Assembly: GCF_009755665.1 (NCBI RefSeq)
Contig: NZ_CP046622.1
Location: 3,658,001 to 3,722,000 of the forward strand
DNA: 64,000 nucleotides
From: Variovorax paradoxus
GTDB taxonomy: Bacteria; Pseudomonadota; Gammaproteobacteria; Burkholderiales; Burkholderiaceae_C
Direction: 5' to 3'
Below are positions 9,066-17,527 of this stretch, in pieces. The position numbers were made by a program, and so were the translations under genes. The notes beneath the pieces are model-generated. The model saw nothing but the letters and a program-made list of their open reading frames with translations. It was not told the origin of the DNA and did not search any database. Each line of letters starts with the position of its first letter. The first letter of the stretch is position 1.

Positions 9066-9111
9066 GGTGAACGCCTCTTTGCATCAAGAAATCCGGCGGG
9101 CGACATGGGCC

Positions 9112-10626
9112 TCACACCGCGTCTGCCTCTCGCACCGCGCCGCGGCCTCGCAGGCGCTGCCACCATGCAGTCTGGCTGAGCAAGGTGCACACCAGCATCA
9201 GCAGAATGACCAGCGACAGCGGCGAAGTGAAGAACTCGCCGATGAACTGGCCGACGTTGTCCTGCGCTGAAATCATGGCCTGGCGGTAGCTGCGGTCCAT
9301 CAGCGGGCCGAGAATCATGCCGAGGATGACAGGTCCCACCGGGAACCCGTACATCTTCAGAAAATACCCGAGTACGCCGAAGCCCAGCATCCAGTACACG
9401 TCGACAGGATTGTTGTTGATGGCGTAGGCGCCAACCGCCGACAGCACCAGAATGAGCGGCAGCAGGAGCGCCTTGGGCGCCTCGACCACCTTGGCGAACA
9501 GCTTGATGCCGGTGAGCCCGAAGACAAGCAGGAAGCAGTTGGCAAGGCACAGCGCGCCTACCTGAAACCAGAACAGGTGCGGCGTCTCGATCATCAGCAG
9601 CGGTCCCGGCTTCAGGCCGTGGATGTACATCGCGCCGATGATCACGGCAGTGACCGCATCGCCGGGAATGCCCAGGGTCAGCATGGGAATGTAGGCGCCG
9701 CCAACCGCGGCGTTGTTCGCCGACTCGGGGGCAATCAGCCCCTCTTCCGCGCCTTCGCCAAAAGGCCGCGTGGGGTTCTTCACGCTGCGCTTGGCGTGGT
9801 CATAGGCCATCAGCGCGGCAATGTCGCCACCCGCGCCGGGCAATGCGCCCACGACCACGCCGATTGCGGAGGTGCGTGTTGCAAGCGGCAGGTGCTTTCG
9901 CACCAGCGACCACGAAGGAACGATCTTCGAGACGTCCTGCTTGACGGCCTTGAGCTTGAGCTCGTGCATTTGCGCCAGCACTTCGGCAACGCCGAAGAAG
10001 CCGATCATTGCCGCCACGTACGAAATGCCCGCCGTGAGTTGCAGGCTGCCGAAGGTGAAGCGCGGCTCGGCCGTCATCGGGTCGAGCCCGACGGACCCGA
10101 TCAGCACGCCCAGCGCGCCCGCGAAGATGCCCTTGGCCAGCGAACCGCCCGAGAGGCTGCCCACGAGCAGGATGCCCCAGATGGCGAGCAGCAGGTAGTC
10201 GCGCGGCGCGAACTTGAGCGCAAGGTTCGCCACCGCGGGCGCCGCAACGGCCAGCACCAGGATGCCGACGAAGCCGCCGAACACCGAGATCACCGTGGTC
10301 AGGCCGATCGCCTTGCCGGCCTCGCCCCGCTTGGCCATCGGATAGCCGTCGAGTACCGTTGCAATGGCGGAAGGCGCGCCCGGAATGTTGAGCAGGATGG
10401 CAGAACGCGAGCCGCCGTAGACCCCGCCGAGAAAAATGCCCGAGATGAGCGCGAGCGCATCGTTGACGTGCCACTTGAAGGTGAACGAGATCAGGATCGA
10501 CACCGCCATCGTCACCGAGAGGCCGGGGATCGCACCGATGTAGATGCCTGCGAAGGTACCTGCCGCCGTGAGGAACAGCAGGTAGGGGCTGGTCCACGTC
10601 ATCAAGAAGTAGTTGACGGCTTCCAT
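9112..10626 (-). CDS. Tripartite tricarboxylate transporter, large membrane subunit (TctA)
   Basis: A 504-residue, very hydrophobic protein with the TctA family pattern. FAGIYIGAIPGLSVTMAVSI near the N terminus and GVVVGALPGAGGDIAALMAY in the middle are the two duplicated proline/glycine-rich hairpins. It forms the ion-coupled channel of a TTT system with TctB and a periplasmic TctC. The start is the ATG at 10626, overlapping the tctB stop by one base. The operon context with shikimate and pca genes suggests a hydroaromatic or aromatic acid substrate, which is inference. Confidence 0.92.
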   Translation of the reverse strand: MEAVNYFLMTWTSPYLLFLTAAGTFAGIYIGAIPGLSVTMAVSILISFTFKWHVNDALALISGIFLGGVYGGSRSAILLNIPGAPSAIATVLDGYPMAKRGEAGKAIGLTTVISVFGGFVGILVLAVAAPAVANLALKFAPRDYLLLAIWGILLVGSLSGGSLAKGIFAGALGVLIGSVGLDPMTAEPRFTFGSLQLTAGISYVAAMIGFFGVAEVLAQMHELKLKAVKQDVSKIVPSWSLVRKHLPLATRTSAIGVVVGALPGAGGDIAALMAYDHAKRSVKNPTRPFGEGAEEGLIAPESANNAAVGGAYIPMLTLGIPGDAVTAVIIGAMYIHGLKPGPLLMIETPHLFWFQVGALCLANCFLLVFGLTGIKLFAKVVEAPKALLLPLILVLSAVGAYAINNNPVDVYWMLGFGVLGYFLKMYGFPVGPVILGMILGPLMDRSYRQAMISAQDNVGQFIGEFFTSPLSLVILLMLVCTLLSQTAWWQRLRGRGAVREADAV

Positions 10627-11126
10627 TATTTGAAAACCCCCTGCAGCCAGGTGCCGCTGGGCAGCACCACGGAAAACACCGTCTGGAACACCACGTAGAT
10701 CAGCGCGAGTGCAACGGCGGACACCACCAGGTTGCGCACCCATCGCGCACTTCCCAGCAGCCGCATCGATACGACCAGGAACAGATACGACGAAACCAGG
10801 AATCCGAGCGGATCGAGCAGCACCATGTAGGCCGCGATGGCCAGCGTGAAGGCCACCAGCACACCGGGCACCAGCCTGCGCGCGAACTGGCGCGGCAGCG
10901 ATTCGCCGGGCTCGCCTTCGCTGCGTGGCATGCGCGCTGTTTTAGCCAGCGCGAGGACGGCCGAGACCAACATCACCAGCGCGGCGACCATCGGAAAGGA
11001 GCCGGCCGAACTGATGGAGCCGAAGCCGGAGATCCGGTAGGCCTGCCAGAGCATGAACAGGCCGAACACGATCAGTGCCAGGCAGAAGATGAGCTCGCCG
11101 GGCAGCCGGCGGCGATGGGATTGCAT
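10626..11126 (-). CDS. Tripartite tricarboxylate transporter, small membrane subunit (TctB)
   Basis: A 166-residue protein with four predicted membrane helices (LIFCLALIVFGLFMLWQAY, FPMVAALVMLVSAVLAL, LVAFTLAIAAYMVLL, and a C-terminal pair). This is the usual DUF1468/TctB size and layout. It is placed between the TctC and TctA genes. The start at 11126 (MQSHRRRLPGELI) follows a weak GAGG-like site. TctB stabilises the TctA channel in TTT systems. Confidence 0.88.
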   Translation of the reverse strand: MQSHRRRLPGELIFCLALIVFGLFMLWQAYRISGFGSISSAGSFPMVAALVMLVSAVLALAKTARMPRSEGEPGESLPRQFARRLVPGVLVAFTLAIAAYMVLLDPLGFLVSSYLFLVVSMRLLGSARWVRNLVVSAVALALIYVVFQTVFSVVLPSGTWLQGVFK

Positions 11127-11213
11127 TTCGGTTTTCCTCGACGTTGGACGACGCTGGACGATGGGAGCCGCAGGGCCGGGCGGCACGTGCGCCCGGCCCT
11201 GCGCTCAGTGCCC

Positions 11214-12215
11214 TCAGGGCTTGGGAATGCCGAGGTCGGCCGGGCTCTTCTTGGCGGCGCCGACTTCCTGGTAGGTCCAGGCCGTGACCGATTGCCACTT
11301 CTTGAGGAAGGCTTCGGCCTCGGCACCCGAGATGTTCATCATCACGTTGCCGCGCGCAGCCATCAGCTCCTTGAACTGCGCGTTGTCTCCGGCCTTCTTG
11401 TAGGCGGCCACGAGCTTGTTGCGCGCATCTTCGGGCACGTCGCGCTTCACGAACACGCCGTAGAACGGGCCCCAGGGCAGGTACTTGGCAATGCCGGGAA
11501 CCGCATCGGTGATGGGCGGCACGCCGTCGCGCGCTTCGGTGCCCAGCACGGCCAGCGCCTTCAGGCGGCCGGCCTTGATGTGCTCGGCCGCCGCGCCGGC
11601 GCCCACGATCATGAAGTCGATGTGCCCGCCCTGCAGTGCCGTGACGCCGGGGCCGTCGCCATCGAACGGAACGGCCGTGACGGGCATCTTCGCGACCGTG
11701 CCGATCATCGACGAGACGGAGAACGGCAAGCCGCCCGACCCCGTGGAGCCCATCTTGATCTTGCCCGGATTGGCCTGCGCTTCGGCAAGCAGGTCCTTCA
11801 TCGACTTCCAGGGCTTGTCCTTGTTGGCAACCACCAGCACCACGCCGCGCGCGATGATGGTGACCGGGTAGAACTTGCTGTAGTCGAGTTCGCTGATCCC
11901 GAGCACCGGGTGCAGCTGCGGGTTCTCCGCGCCATACAGCACGGTGTAGCCGTCGGAAGGCTGCTGGTTGACGAAGTTGGTAGCAATGGCACCCACGCCG
12001 CCCGGCTTGTTCTGCAGCACGATCTTCTTGCCCAGCGCCTCTTCGACGTGCGGCGTAATGGCACGCGAAACCACGTCGGTGGCACCGCCGGCGCCCCACT
12101 GGATCACACCCGACAGCTCGCGCGCCGGGTAGCCCTGGGCCAGCGCGGCGCTAGCTGCCGCCGCAATGCCGCCAACGGCCAGAACGGTCCGCAGGGTCTT
12201 GAAAAAGGTTGTCAT
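11214..12215 (-). CDS. Bug/TctC-type periplasmic solute-binding protein
   Basis: A 333-residue extracytoplasmic receptor. A signal peptide (MTTFFKTLRTVLAVGGIAAAASAALAQ, shown in part by the hydrophobic stretch VLAVGGIAAAASA) is followed by the Bug fold starting YPARELSGVIQWGAGGATD. The aspartate-bearing loops typical of carboxylate binding can be seen (MGSTGSGG, PFDGDGPGVTALQGGHID). The GAGGAG-like site before the ATG at 12215 supports the start. It is the cognate receptor of the TctBA pair immediately downstream. Confidence 0.92.
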   Translation of the reverse strand: MTTFFKTLRTVLAVGGIAAAASAALAQGYPARELSGVIQWGAGGATDVVSRAITPHVEEALGKKIVLQNKPGGVGAIATNFVNQQPSDGYTVLYGAENPQLHPVLGISELDYSKFYPVTIIARGVVLVVANKDKPWKSMKDLLAEAQANPGKIKMGSTGSGGLPFSVSSMIGTVAKMPVTAVPFDGDGPGVTALQGGHIDFMIVGAGAAAEHIKAGRLKALAVLGTEARDGVPPITDAVPGIAKYLPWGPFYGVFVKRDVPEDARNKLVAAYKKAGDNAQFKELMAARGNVMMNISGAEAEAFLKKWQSVTAWTYQEVGAAKKSPADLGIPKP

Positions 12216-12265
12216 GCATGTCTCCTCAATGGTTTTGAAACGAACGGTGGCAAAAAGAAAAGCGC

Positions 12266-13099
12266 TCAATAGCTGATCCGCGCAACCGCGCGCAGCTCGT
12301 CGGCCGTGGCCGTGCCGAAGCCGAAGAACTCGAGGTATGCGGGAATCATCTCGAACAGCATGTCGGTGCCCACCTGCACGGCGCAACCCTTGTCGAGGGC
12401 GGCCTGCAGCAGCGGCGTGTATTCGGTCTTCATGACGACTTCTCCGACGAAGGTCGAAGGCGCGATGCGCTCCACGTCGAAGGGCAGCGGGTCGTCCTCC
12501 TTCATGCCCAGCGGCGTAGCGTTGACCACCACGTCGAAGCCGGCCGGATCTTTCGAACCCGTTTCCACGCGCAGTTGCGGATAGTGGTCGCGCAGGCGCC
12601 CAGCCAATGCGTCGGCCGACGCGTTGCTGGCGTCGAAAAGCATCAGCTGCGCGGCGCCCGCCGCCGCCACCGATGCCGCAATGGCCGAGCCCACGCCGCC
12701 CGCGCCGGAGATCAGCACGCGCGTTCCCTTGAAAAGGCGGCCCTTTCGCTCCACGCCGCGCACGAAGCCGGCACCGTCGAACTGGTCGCCCAGCAAGGTG
12801 CCGTCGGGACGCTTGAGCACCGCGTTGCAGGCGCCTGCGATGCGCGCTGTCGGCGTGACCTCGTCGACCAGCGACATCGTGGTGATCTTGTGCGGCATGG
12901 TGACCAGTGCGCCGCGCAGGTTGGTGAGCTGGAACAGGGCCTTCAGCACCGCGGGGTAGTCCTCGGGCCTGGCGCCCGTCGGCACCACGACTGCATCGAT
13001 GCCCTGTTTGTCGAACCAGGGGTTGTAGATCATTGGCGCCTTGAAGCTCTCGGTCGGATAGCCGAGGTGCGCGATGAGCGTGGTCTTGCCGGAAATCAT
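12266..13099 (-). CDS. Shikimate dehydrogenase family protein 1
   Basis: A 277-residue AroE-fold protein. The catalytic lysine is in VTMPHK, the substrate asparagine in AGACNAVL and the catalytic aspartate in GDQFDGAGF. The dinucleotide site is ISGAGGVGSAIA, with VNATPLGM later. In the biosynthetic enzyme the aspartate motif is GDNTDxxG; GDQFDGAG marks this as a catabolic-type paralogue. It probably oxidises shikimate (or quinate) to 3-dehydroshikimate (or 3-dehydroquinate) with NAD(P)+ to feed QuiC. It follows the second paralogue by 43 bp in the same operon. Confidence 0.85.
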   Translation of the reverse strand: MISGKTTLIAHLGYPTESFKAPMIYNPWFDKQGIDAVVVPTGARPEDYPAVLKALFQLTNLRGALVTMPHKITTMSLVDEVTPTARIAGACNAVLKRPDGTLLGDQFDGAGFVRGVERKGRLFKGTRVLISGAGGVGSAIAASVAAAGAAQLMLFDASNASADALAGRLRDHYPQLRVETGSKDPAGFDVVVNATPLGMKEDDPLPFDVERIAPSTFVGEVVMKTEYTPLLQAALDKGCAVQVGTDMLFEMIPAYLEFFGFGTATADELRAVARISY

Positions 13100-13142
13100 G
13101 AGAAGAAGGCGTCTTGTGGTTCAGTAGCGGTCGGTGGGCATC

Positions 13143-14066
13143 TCAAGCCACGCTCGGGGATTGGTAGCGCAGGGGCTGGCGAATCTCGGCCTGCATGGCG
13201 GGCGGATAGATGATCTCGCGCAGAAAATCCGCGTCCTTGCGCAGACCCTGCGCCGCCTCGGCATGGCCGAAGTACGCAAAGTAGTGCGGCATCTGCTGGA
13301 TCAGCATCTCGAAGCCGGCCTGGGCGTTGAGCCCGCGGGCACGCGCGGCGCGCACCAGCGGCGTCGGCTGGTTGCGCAGCAAGATGTCGAACAGCGCGGC
13401 GTGGCGCTCCATGCGCGCAACGTCGACTGGCAGCGCATCAGTCTCTTCCAGCCCCTGCGACGTGGCATTGATGACCAGGTCGTAGCCCTCGGGTGCGTTG
13501 CTGTCGACCGCCACCACGTTGGCATCGAAGAATGCGTCGAGCTTGGCCGCCACGCCGGCCGCCTTGCCGGACGAGGTGTCGTAGAGGGCGATGTGCTCCG
13601 CGCCGTCGACCGTGCCGCCTTCGGCCAGCGCAACGCCAATGGCCGCCGCGCTCACGCCGGCCCCCAGAATCAGCACCCGCTTGCCGCGGAACGGAATGTT
13701 GAAGTGGTCGAGCGCGCCCAGCAGGCCTTCGCCGTCGAACAGGTCGCCTTCGAGTTCGTTGTTCTCTATGCGGCGCACCACGTTGACCGAGCCCGCCACC
13801 CGGCCGAACAGGCCGCAGCCGTCGAGCAGGTCGACCGCCAGCGGCTTGTGCGGCGGCGCAATGACCATGCCGCGCACGTTGCGGGCCAGGAAGGCCGACT
13901 TGAGGAACACCGCAAAGTCGCGCAGCGGCACCTGCATGGGCACCAGCACCGCGTCGATGCCGAAGCGCTCGAACACGGCGTTGAACATCCGCGGCAGGCG
14001 CACGTTGCGCACAGGGTCGCCGGGAATCAGGTACGCCAGGGTGCTGCCGGTGATGGAGGTGGTCAT
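13143..14066 (-). CDS. Shikimate dehydrogenase family protein 2 (divergent)
   Basis: A 307-residue AroE-fold protein, first gene of the leftward unit. Lysine is kept in VIAPPHKPLAVD, asparagine in AGSVNVVRR and aspartate in EGDLFDGEG. The nucleotide loop reads LILGAGVSAAAIG rather than the usual GAGGxxxA. It carries a C-terminal extension of about 30 residues beyond normal AroE. The start at 14066 has an AGAGG-like site 8-9 bases upstream. Its likely role is oxidation of a shikimate/quinate-like substrate; why two paralogues are present is not clear. Confidence 0.8.
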   Translation of the reverse strand: MTTSITGSTLAYLIPGDPVRNVRLPRMFNAVFERFGIDAVLVPMQVPLRDFAVFLKSAFLARNVRGMVIAPPHKPLAVDLLDGCGLFGRVAGSVNVVRRIENNELEGDLFDGEGLLGALDHFNIPFRGKRVLILGAGVSAAAIGVALAEGGTVDGAEHIALYDTSSGKAAGVAAKLDAFFDANVVAVDSNAPEGYDLVINATSQGLEETDALPVDVARMERHAALFDILLRNQPTPLVRAARARGLNAQAGFEMLIQQMPHYFAYFGHAEAAQGLRKDADFLREIIYPPAMQAEIRQPLRYQSPSVA

Positions 14067-14163
14067 GTCTTGCCTCTTTTGTGCGGCAATCGCTCCAAAG
14101 CCATTGCCAGGGCGCACTTTATCCACCTTGGCTCTCCAGTCCACTCTCTCCGGCATCAAAAAT

Positions 14164-14199
14164 GCTCGTTTATCGTCTCAACACGTTCGCTCATCGCAC
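14164..14199. promoter_or_regulatory. Paired 15-bp PcaR-like boxes in the divergent iclR/aroE-like promoter
   Basis: GCTCGTTTATCGTCT (14164-14178) and GTTCGCTCATCGCAC (14185-14199) start 21 bp apart, the same spacing as the pair in front of quiC. The second matches 13 of 15 positions of the Pseudomonas PcaR site as I recall it; the first is weaker. They lie between the second shikimate-dehydrogenase-like gene and the IclR regulator, so they could serve both directions. Confidence 0.65.
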
Positions 14200-14266
14200 A
14201 AAAACAGGGTTAATCCCGATGAGATCTGAACGCGGCACCGCCGCCGGCACGGCAAACTCCCGCACC

Positions 14267-15061
14267 ATGAGCACCGATCTCACCGACCTTTCCCCCGCGC
14301 CGCCAGGGCTCGACAAGCGCGACTGGATCGCCGGCCTGGAGCGCGGCGTGAGCATCATCGAAGCCTTCGACGACGCCCACCCTCGCCTGACCGCCAGCCA
14401 GGCCGGCGAGCGCACCGGCATGACGCGCACGGCCGCGCGCCGCTATCTGCTGACGCTGCAGCACATGGGCTATGTGGCAAGCGACGGCAAGCTGTTCTGG
14501 CTCACGCCGCGTGTATTGCGGCTGGGCCAGTCGTACCTCGATTCGGCGCGGCTGCCGCGCATCGTCCAGCCGTTTCTGCAGCGGGTGGCTGCCGGCACCA
14601 ACGAAATTGCCTACCTCAGCGTGATGGACGGCGACGAGGTCGTCTACATCGCGCGCAACGGCCCCAACCGCAGCATGAGCACCGGCTACGTGCTCGGCGC
14701 ACGCGTGCCGGCGCAGGTTACGGCCGCAGGCATGCTGATGCTGGCACTGCGCGGCGACGCCGAATTGGCCGAGTGGCTCGCCACGCGCGAACTGCAAGTG
14801 TTCACCTCGCACACCATCGCAAGCAAGGAGCGCATGAAGCTCGAGTTGGCGCGCATTCGCGCACAAGGCTGGGCGCTGTCGGAGCAGCAGCTCGACCTGA
14901 ACTCGCGCGGCATTGCGGTGCCGCTGCGCGACAGGCACGGCATGCTCCTGGGCGCGCTCAACATCACCATGCCCATGGGCCACGAGAGCTCCGAGGACGC
15001 GGTGGCGCGCGTGCTGCCGGTGCTGCGCGAGACGGCGCAAGCCATGCGCAACCTGATCTGA
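14267..15061 (+). CDS. IclR-family regulator (PcaR/PobR-like)
   Basis: About 264 residues. An N-terminal winged helix is seen in WIAGLERGVSIIEAFDDAHP and LTASQAGERTGMTRTAARRYL. The IclR effector domain follows (EIAYLSVMDGDEVVYIARN, GYVLGARVPAQVTAAGMLML, LDLNSRGIAVPLRD). This is the pattern of beta-ketoacid pathway regulators such as PcaR, PcaU and PobR. It diverges from the long catabolic unit, and PcaR-like boxes are present at both catabolic promoters. The start is uncertain: ATG at 14267, or ATG at 14219, which has an AGGG 9 bases upstream and would add 16 residues. Confidence 0.88.
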   Translation: MSTDLTDLSPAPPGLDKRDWIAGLERGVSIIEAFDDAHPRLTASQAGERTGMTRTAARRYLLTLQHMGYVASDGKLFWLTPRVLRLGQSYLDSARLPRIVQPFLQRVAAGTNEIAYLSVMDGDEVVYIARNGPNRSMSTGYVLGARVPAQVTAAGMLMLALRGDAELAEWLATRELQVFTSHTIASKERMKLELARIRAQGWALSEQQLDLNSRGIAVPLRDRHGMLLGALNITMPMGHESSEDAVARVLPVLRETAQAMRNLI

Positions 15062-15130
15062 CCAGGCACCTTGCGACCACGTTCGTCGGGCAAGATGCTC
15101 CCCTCACACAAAAGCAATGGAGACAAATTC

Positions 15131-16141
15131 ATGTCCGACGACTTCCTCCCGACCGACCAACAGTCCACTCGCCGCCAATGGCTGCAAGGCGGCGGCGCGC
15201 TGGCGCTCGGCGGCCTGCTGCCTTCGGTGGCCTCCGCCCAGGCCGCCTGGCCCAGCAAGTCGATCCGCTTCGTGGTGCCTTTTGCACCTGGCGGCAGTTC
15301 GGAAATCGTGGCGCGCTCCACGGCCGCCGAACTTTCGCGCACGCTGGGGCAGAGCGTGTTCGTCGACAACAAGCCCGGCGCCGCCGGCAACATTGCCATG
15401 AGCGAGGTGGCGCGTGCCACCGACCAGCACACCTTGATCCTCGGGCACATCGGCACGCTCGCGGTCAACCCCTACATCTTTGCCAAGCTGCCCTACGACG
15501 CGAACAAGGACTTCAAGCCCGCGAGCCTGCTGGCCAAGGTGCCCAGCTTGTATGTGGTGCACCCGGACGTACCGGCGCAGAACCTGAAGGAATTCATCGC
15601 CTACGCCAAGTCGAAGCCCGGCAAGCTGAGCTACGGCTCCGCGGGCAACGGCAGCGCGGGCCACCTGGCCTTCGAGTACCTGAAGATGACGGCCAACGTC
15701 TTCATGCTGCATGTGCCCTACCGCGGCACCGGGCCGATGGTGACCGACCTGCTCTCGGGCCGCCTCGATGCCTCGGCCATCGGTGCGGCGGCCATTCTTC
15801 CGTTCATCAAGAGCGGCAAAGTGCGTTGCATTGCCACGGGTTCGGCCAAGCGTTTGCCGCAGTTACCCGACGTGGGCACGGTGGCCGAGCAAGGCTTTCC
15901 GGGCTTCGAGATGACGCAGTGGTACGGCATGCTTGCGCCGGCCAGCATCGAGCCCGCGCAGCTGGCCAAGCTCTCTGCCGAAACCATGAAGGCAGTGAAG
16001 TCGCCCGACTCGATGCAGCGGCTGACGGGCGATGCGGCCGAGGCCATCGGCGGCACGCCCGAGCAGTTCGCGCAATTCATTGCGGCCGAGCAGGCCCGCT
16101 GGCAAAAGGTCATTGCAAGGGCCAACATCAAGCCGGACTGA
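15131..16141 (+). CDS. Bug-family solute-binding protein with Tat-type signal
   Basis: A 336-residue Bug/TctC receptor. The leader STRRQWLQGGGALALGGLLP has a twin-arginine motif followed by a hydrophobic stretch and ASAQA cleavage site, suggesting Tat export. The mature domain begins AAWPSKSIRFVVPFAPGGSS, the usual Bug start. A GGAGA site precedes the ATG at 15131. It lies 69 bp after the IclR gene and in the same direction, so it may be co-transcribed. No TctAB pair of its own is present; it may share the TctBA at 9112-11126 or serve a sensing role. Confidence 0.9.
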   Translation: MSDDFLPTDQQSTRRQWLQGGGALALGGLLPSVASAQAAWPSKSIRFVVPFAPGGSSEIVARSTAAELSRTLGQSVFVDNKPGAAGNIAMSEVARATDQHTLILGHIGTLAVNPYIFAKLPYDANKDFKPASLLAKVPSLYVVHPDVPAQNLKEFIAYAKSKPGKLSYGSAGNGSAGHLAFEYLKMTANVFMLHVPYRGTGPMVTDLLSGRLDASAIGAAAILPFIKSGKVRCIATGSAKRLPQLPDVGTVAEQGFPGFEMTQWYGMLAPASIEPAQLAKLSAETMKAVKSPDSMQRLTGDAAEAIGGTPEQFAQFIAAEQARWQKVIARANIKPD

Positions 16142-16171
16142 GCCGGGCCTGAACGGCTTCGCGCTGCGCGC

Positions 16172-16822
16172 CTACGCCGATGGGCGCGCCAGCGTTGCGA
16201 ATTTCTTCTTTGCGCTTTGCAAAAGGCCGACCTTCTCCACCGGAGGCTGAGCCTTCGTATCCCCAAGCGCGATGACCTCGAGCGCGCCCGGCGCCGCCAA
16301 CTTCGACGCGAGCGAGTCGCGCGGCGTGAGGCTGTTGAACCTGATGCTCGAAATGACATGCACCTTCAGGTGGCGGTGGATGTTCTTCGACAGCTTCTGG
16401 CATGCGGCCTTCATGGCCGACTCGTCGGGCATCAGCTGGCCGTGCACAACGAGGAGCTCCAGGGTGCCGTCCTTGTCCTCTTCCAGGATGAAGGCGCGCA
16501 TGACCGAGTCCTTGAACTTGGCACGCAGCATGGAGCGCACCGGCTCGGCTGCGGCAAAAGACTTCAGCGCGATGCTTCGCAACTCGTCGTGAAAGATGAA
16601 CGTGCGGTCGACCGAAATGGTCTCGGCCTCCTCCGCGTTCGGCTTGTTGCGCCTCAGGATGCCGCTGCCGAAGAGGTGCTCCAGCGTGCGCCCTGCATCG
16701 CCCGGGTCGAGTTTCGAACGCTTGGCCAGCTCGCTGGAAGAAAACTGTTGGTCGGGCGCCGCGTAGGCAACCATCAGTAGCTTTTGTACTTCGGGGGCGA
16801 AGAGGAAATCTGCGGCACTCAT
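16172..16822 (-). CDS. Winged-helix domain protein of unknown function
   Basis: A 216-residue protein. The first 75 residues look like a winged helix: FSSSELAKRSKLDPGDAGRTLEHLFGSGILRR. The rest (LRSIALKSFAAAEPVRSMLRAKF, then DGTLELLVVHGQLMPDES) resembles the middle part of ArsR/TrmB-like proteins with a small nucleotidyltransferase-like domain that are common in proteobacteria. I cannot name a function. It is transcribed convergently with the Bug gene and lies 188 bp from the next gene on the other strand. Confidence 0.65.
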   Translation of the reverse strand: MSAADFLFAPEVQKLLMVAYAAPDQQFSSSELAKRSKLDPGDAGRTLEHLFGSGILRRNKPNAEEAETISVDRTFIFHDELRSIALKSFAAAEPVRSMLRAKFKDSVMRAFILEEDKDGTLELLVVHGQLMPDESAMKAACQKLSKNIHRHLKVHVISSIRFNSLTPRDSLASKLAAPGALEVIALGDTKAQPPVEKVGLLQSAKKKFATLARPSA

Positions 16823-17010
16823 ATTTGCGGTTTCGGTTCTCTGCTGACGAACTGCATTATCGAAACTCTCGCATCGGCGGTTCGATCCGCCCAAGCGGCT
16901 TTCTCCGCGGCGTTTTCGAGGCGTAATCCGTCGCGGCGCATGGCGCAGGCCTACAACGCAGGCCGGTTCCGGTCGGTAGAACGGCCGAACACGAACAAGG
17001 AGCTTCAGCC

Positions 17011-17508
17011 ATGGACCTCGAACAGACGATCGGCAAGACCGGGCAATCGGATATTGCGCAATGGTCCAGCCGTTACTGGGCGCCTTGCCTCGGGGTGGCG
17101 CTGGTGGCAATTTCGCTTTTCTATGTGACGTTGAAAGACCTGGTTCAAGAGAGCGCGGCACGCGCGCCAGTCTTGGCGCCCGCGGTCATGCCGGCGCATG
17201 TCGAGCCCGCCACACCGGCCGCCGGCAAGCGCGCGTTGCCGGATGAACTGGCCGGCTCTTCCCCCGAACCTGTCATGCCCATGTCCCCCTATGCCCCTGC
17301 TTACGCACCGCTGGCAAAGGCGAACTTCGAGGCCCGGGCGGTCGCTCCAGTCGAGCCGCCCGCCAAGGCCGCGCCGACGGTTGTCGAAGTGCACAAGTGC
17401 GTCATGCCCGAGGGCGGTGCGGCCTATTCAGATGGACCTTGCCCAGAAGGCGCCCACGCGACCACGCTGCGGCTGCCGCGCGGCCTTCACGCATCCGCGA
17501 GCCTGTGA
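17011..17508 (+). CDS. Single-span membrane protein with DUF4124-like C terminus
   Basis: A 165-residue protein. One membrane helix is at about residues 26-44 (APCLGVALVAISLFYVTL). A proline/alanine-rich linker of some 80 residues follows, then a short C-terminal motif HKCVMPEGGAAYSDGPCPEG. That motif (KCV..G...YSD.PC) is the signature seen in DUF4124-type proteins and probably forms one disulfide outside the membrane. No function is known. It stands alone between two leftward genes. Confidence 0.65.
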   Translation: MDLEQTIGKTGQSDIAQWSSRYWAPCLGVALVAISLFYVTLKDLVQESAARAPVLAPAVMPAHVEPATPAAGKRALPDELAGSSPEPVMPMSPYAPAYAPLAKANFEARAVAPVEPPAKAAPTVVEVHKCVMPEGGAAYSDGPCPEGAHATTLRLPRGLHASASL

Positions 17509-17527
17509 GCCTGAGCCGCAAGCGCGC

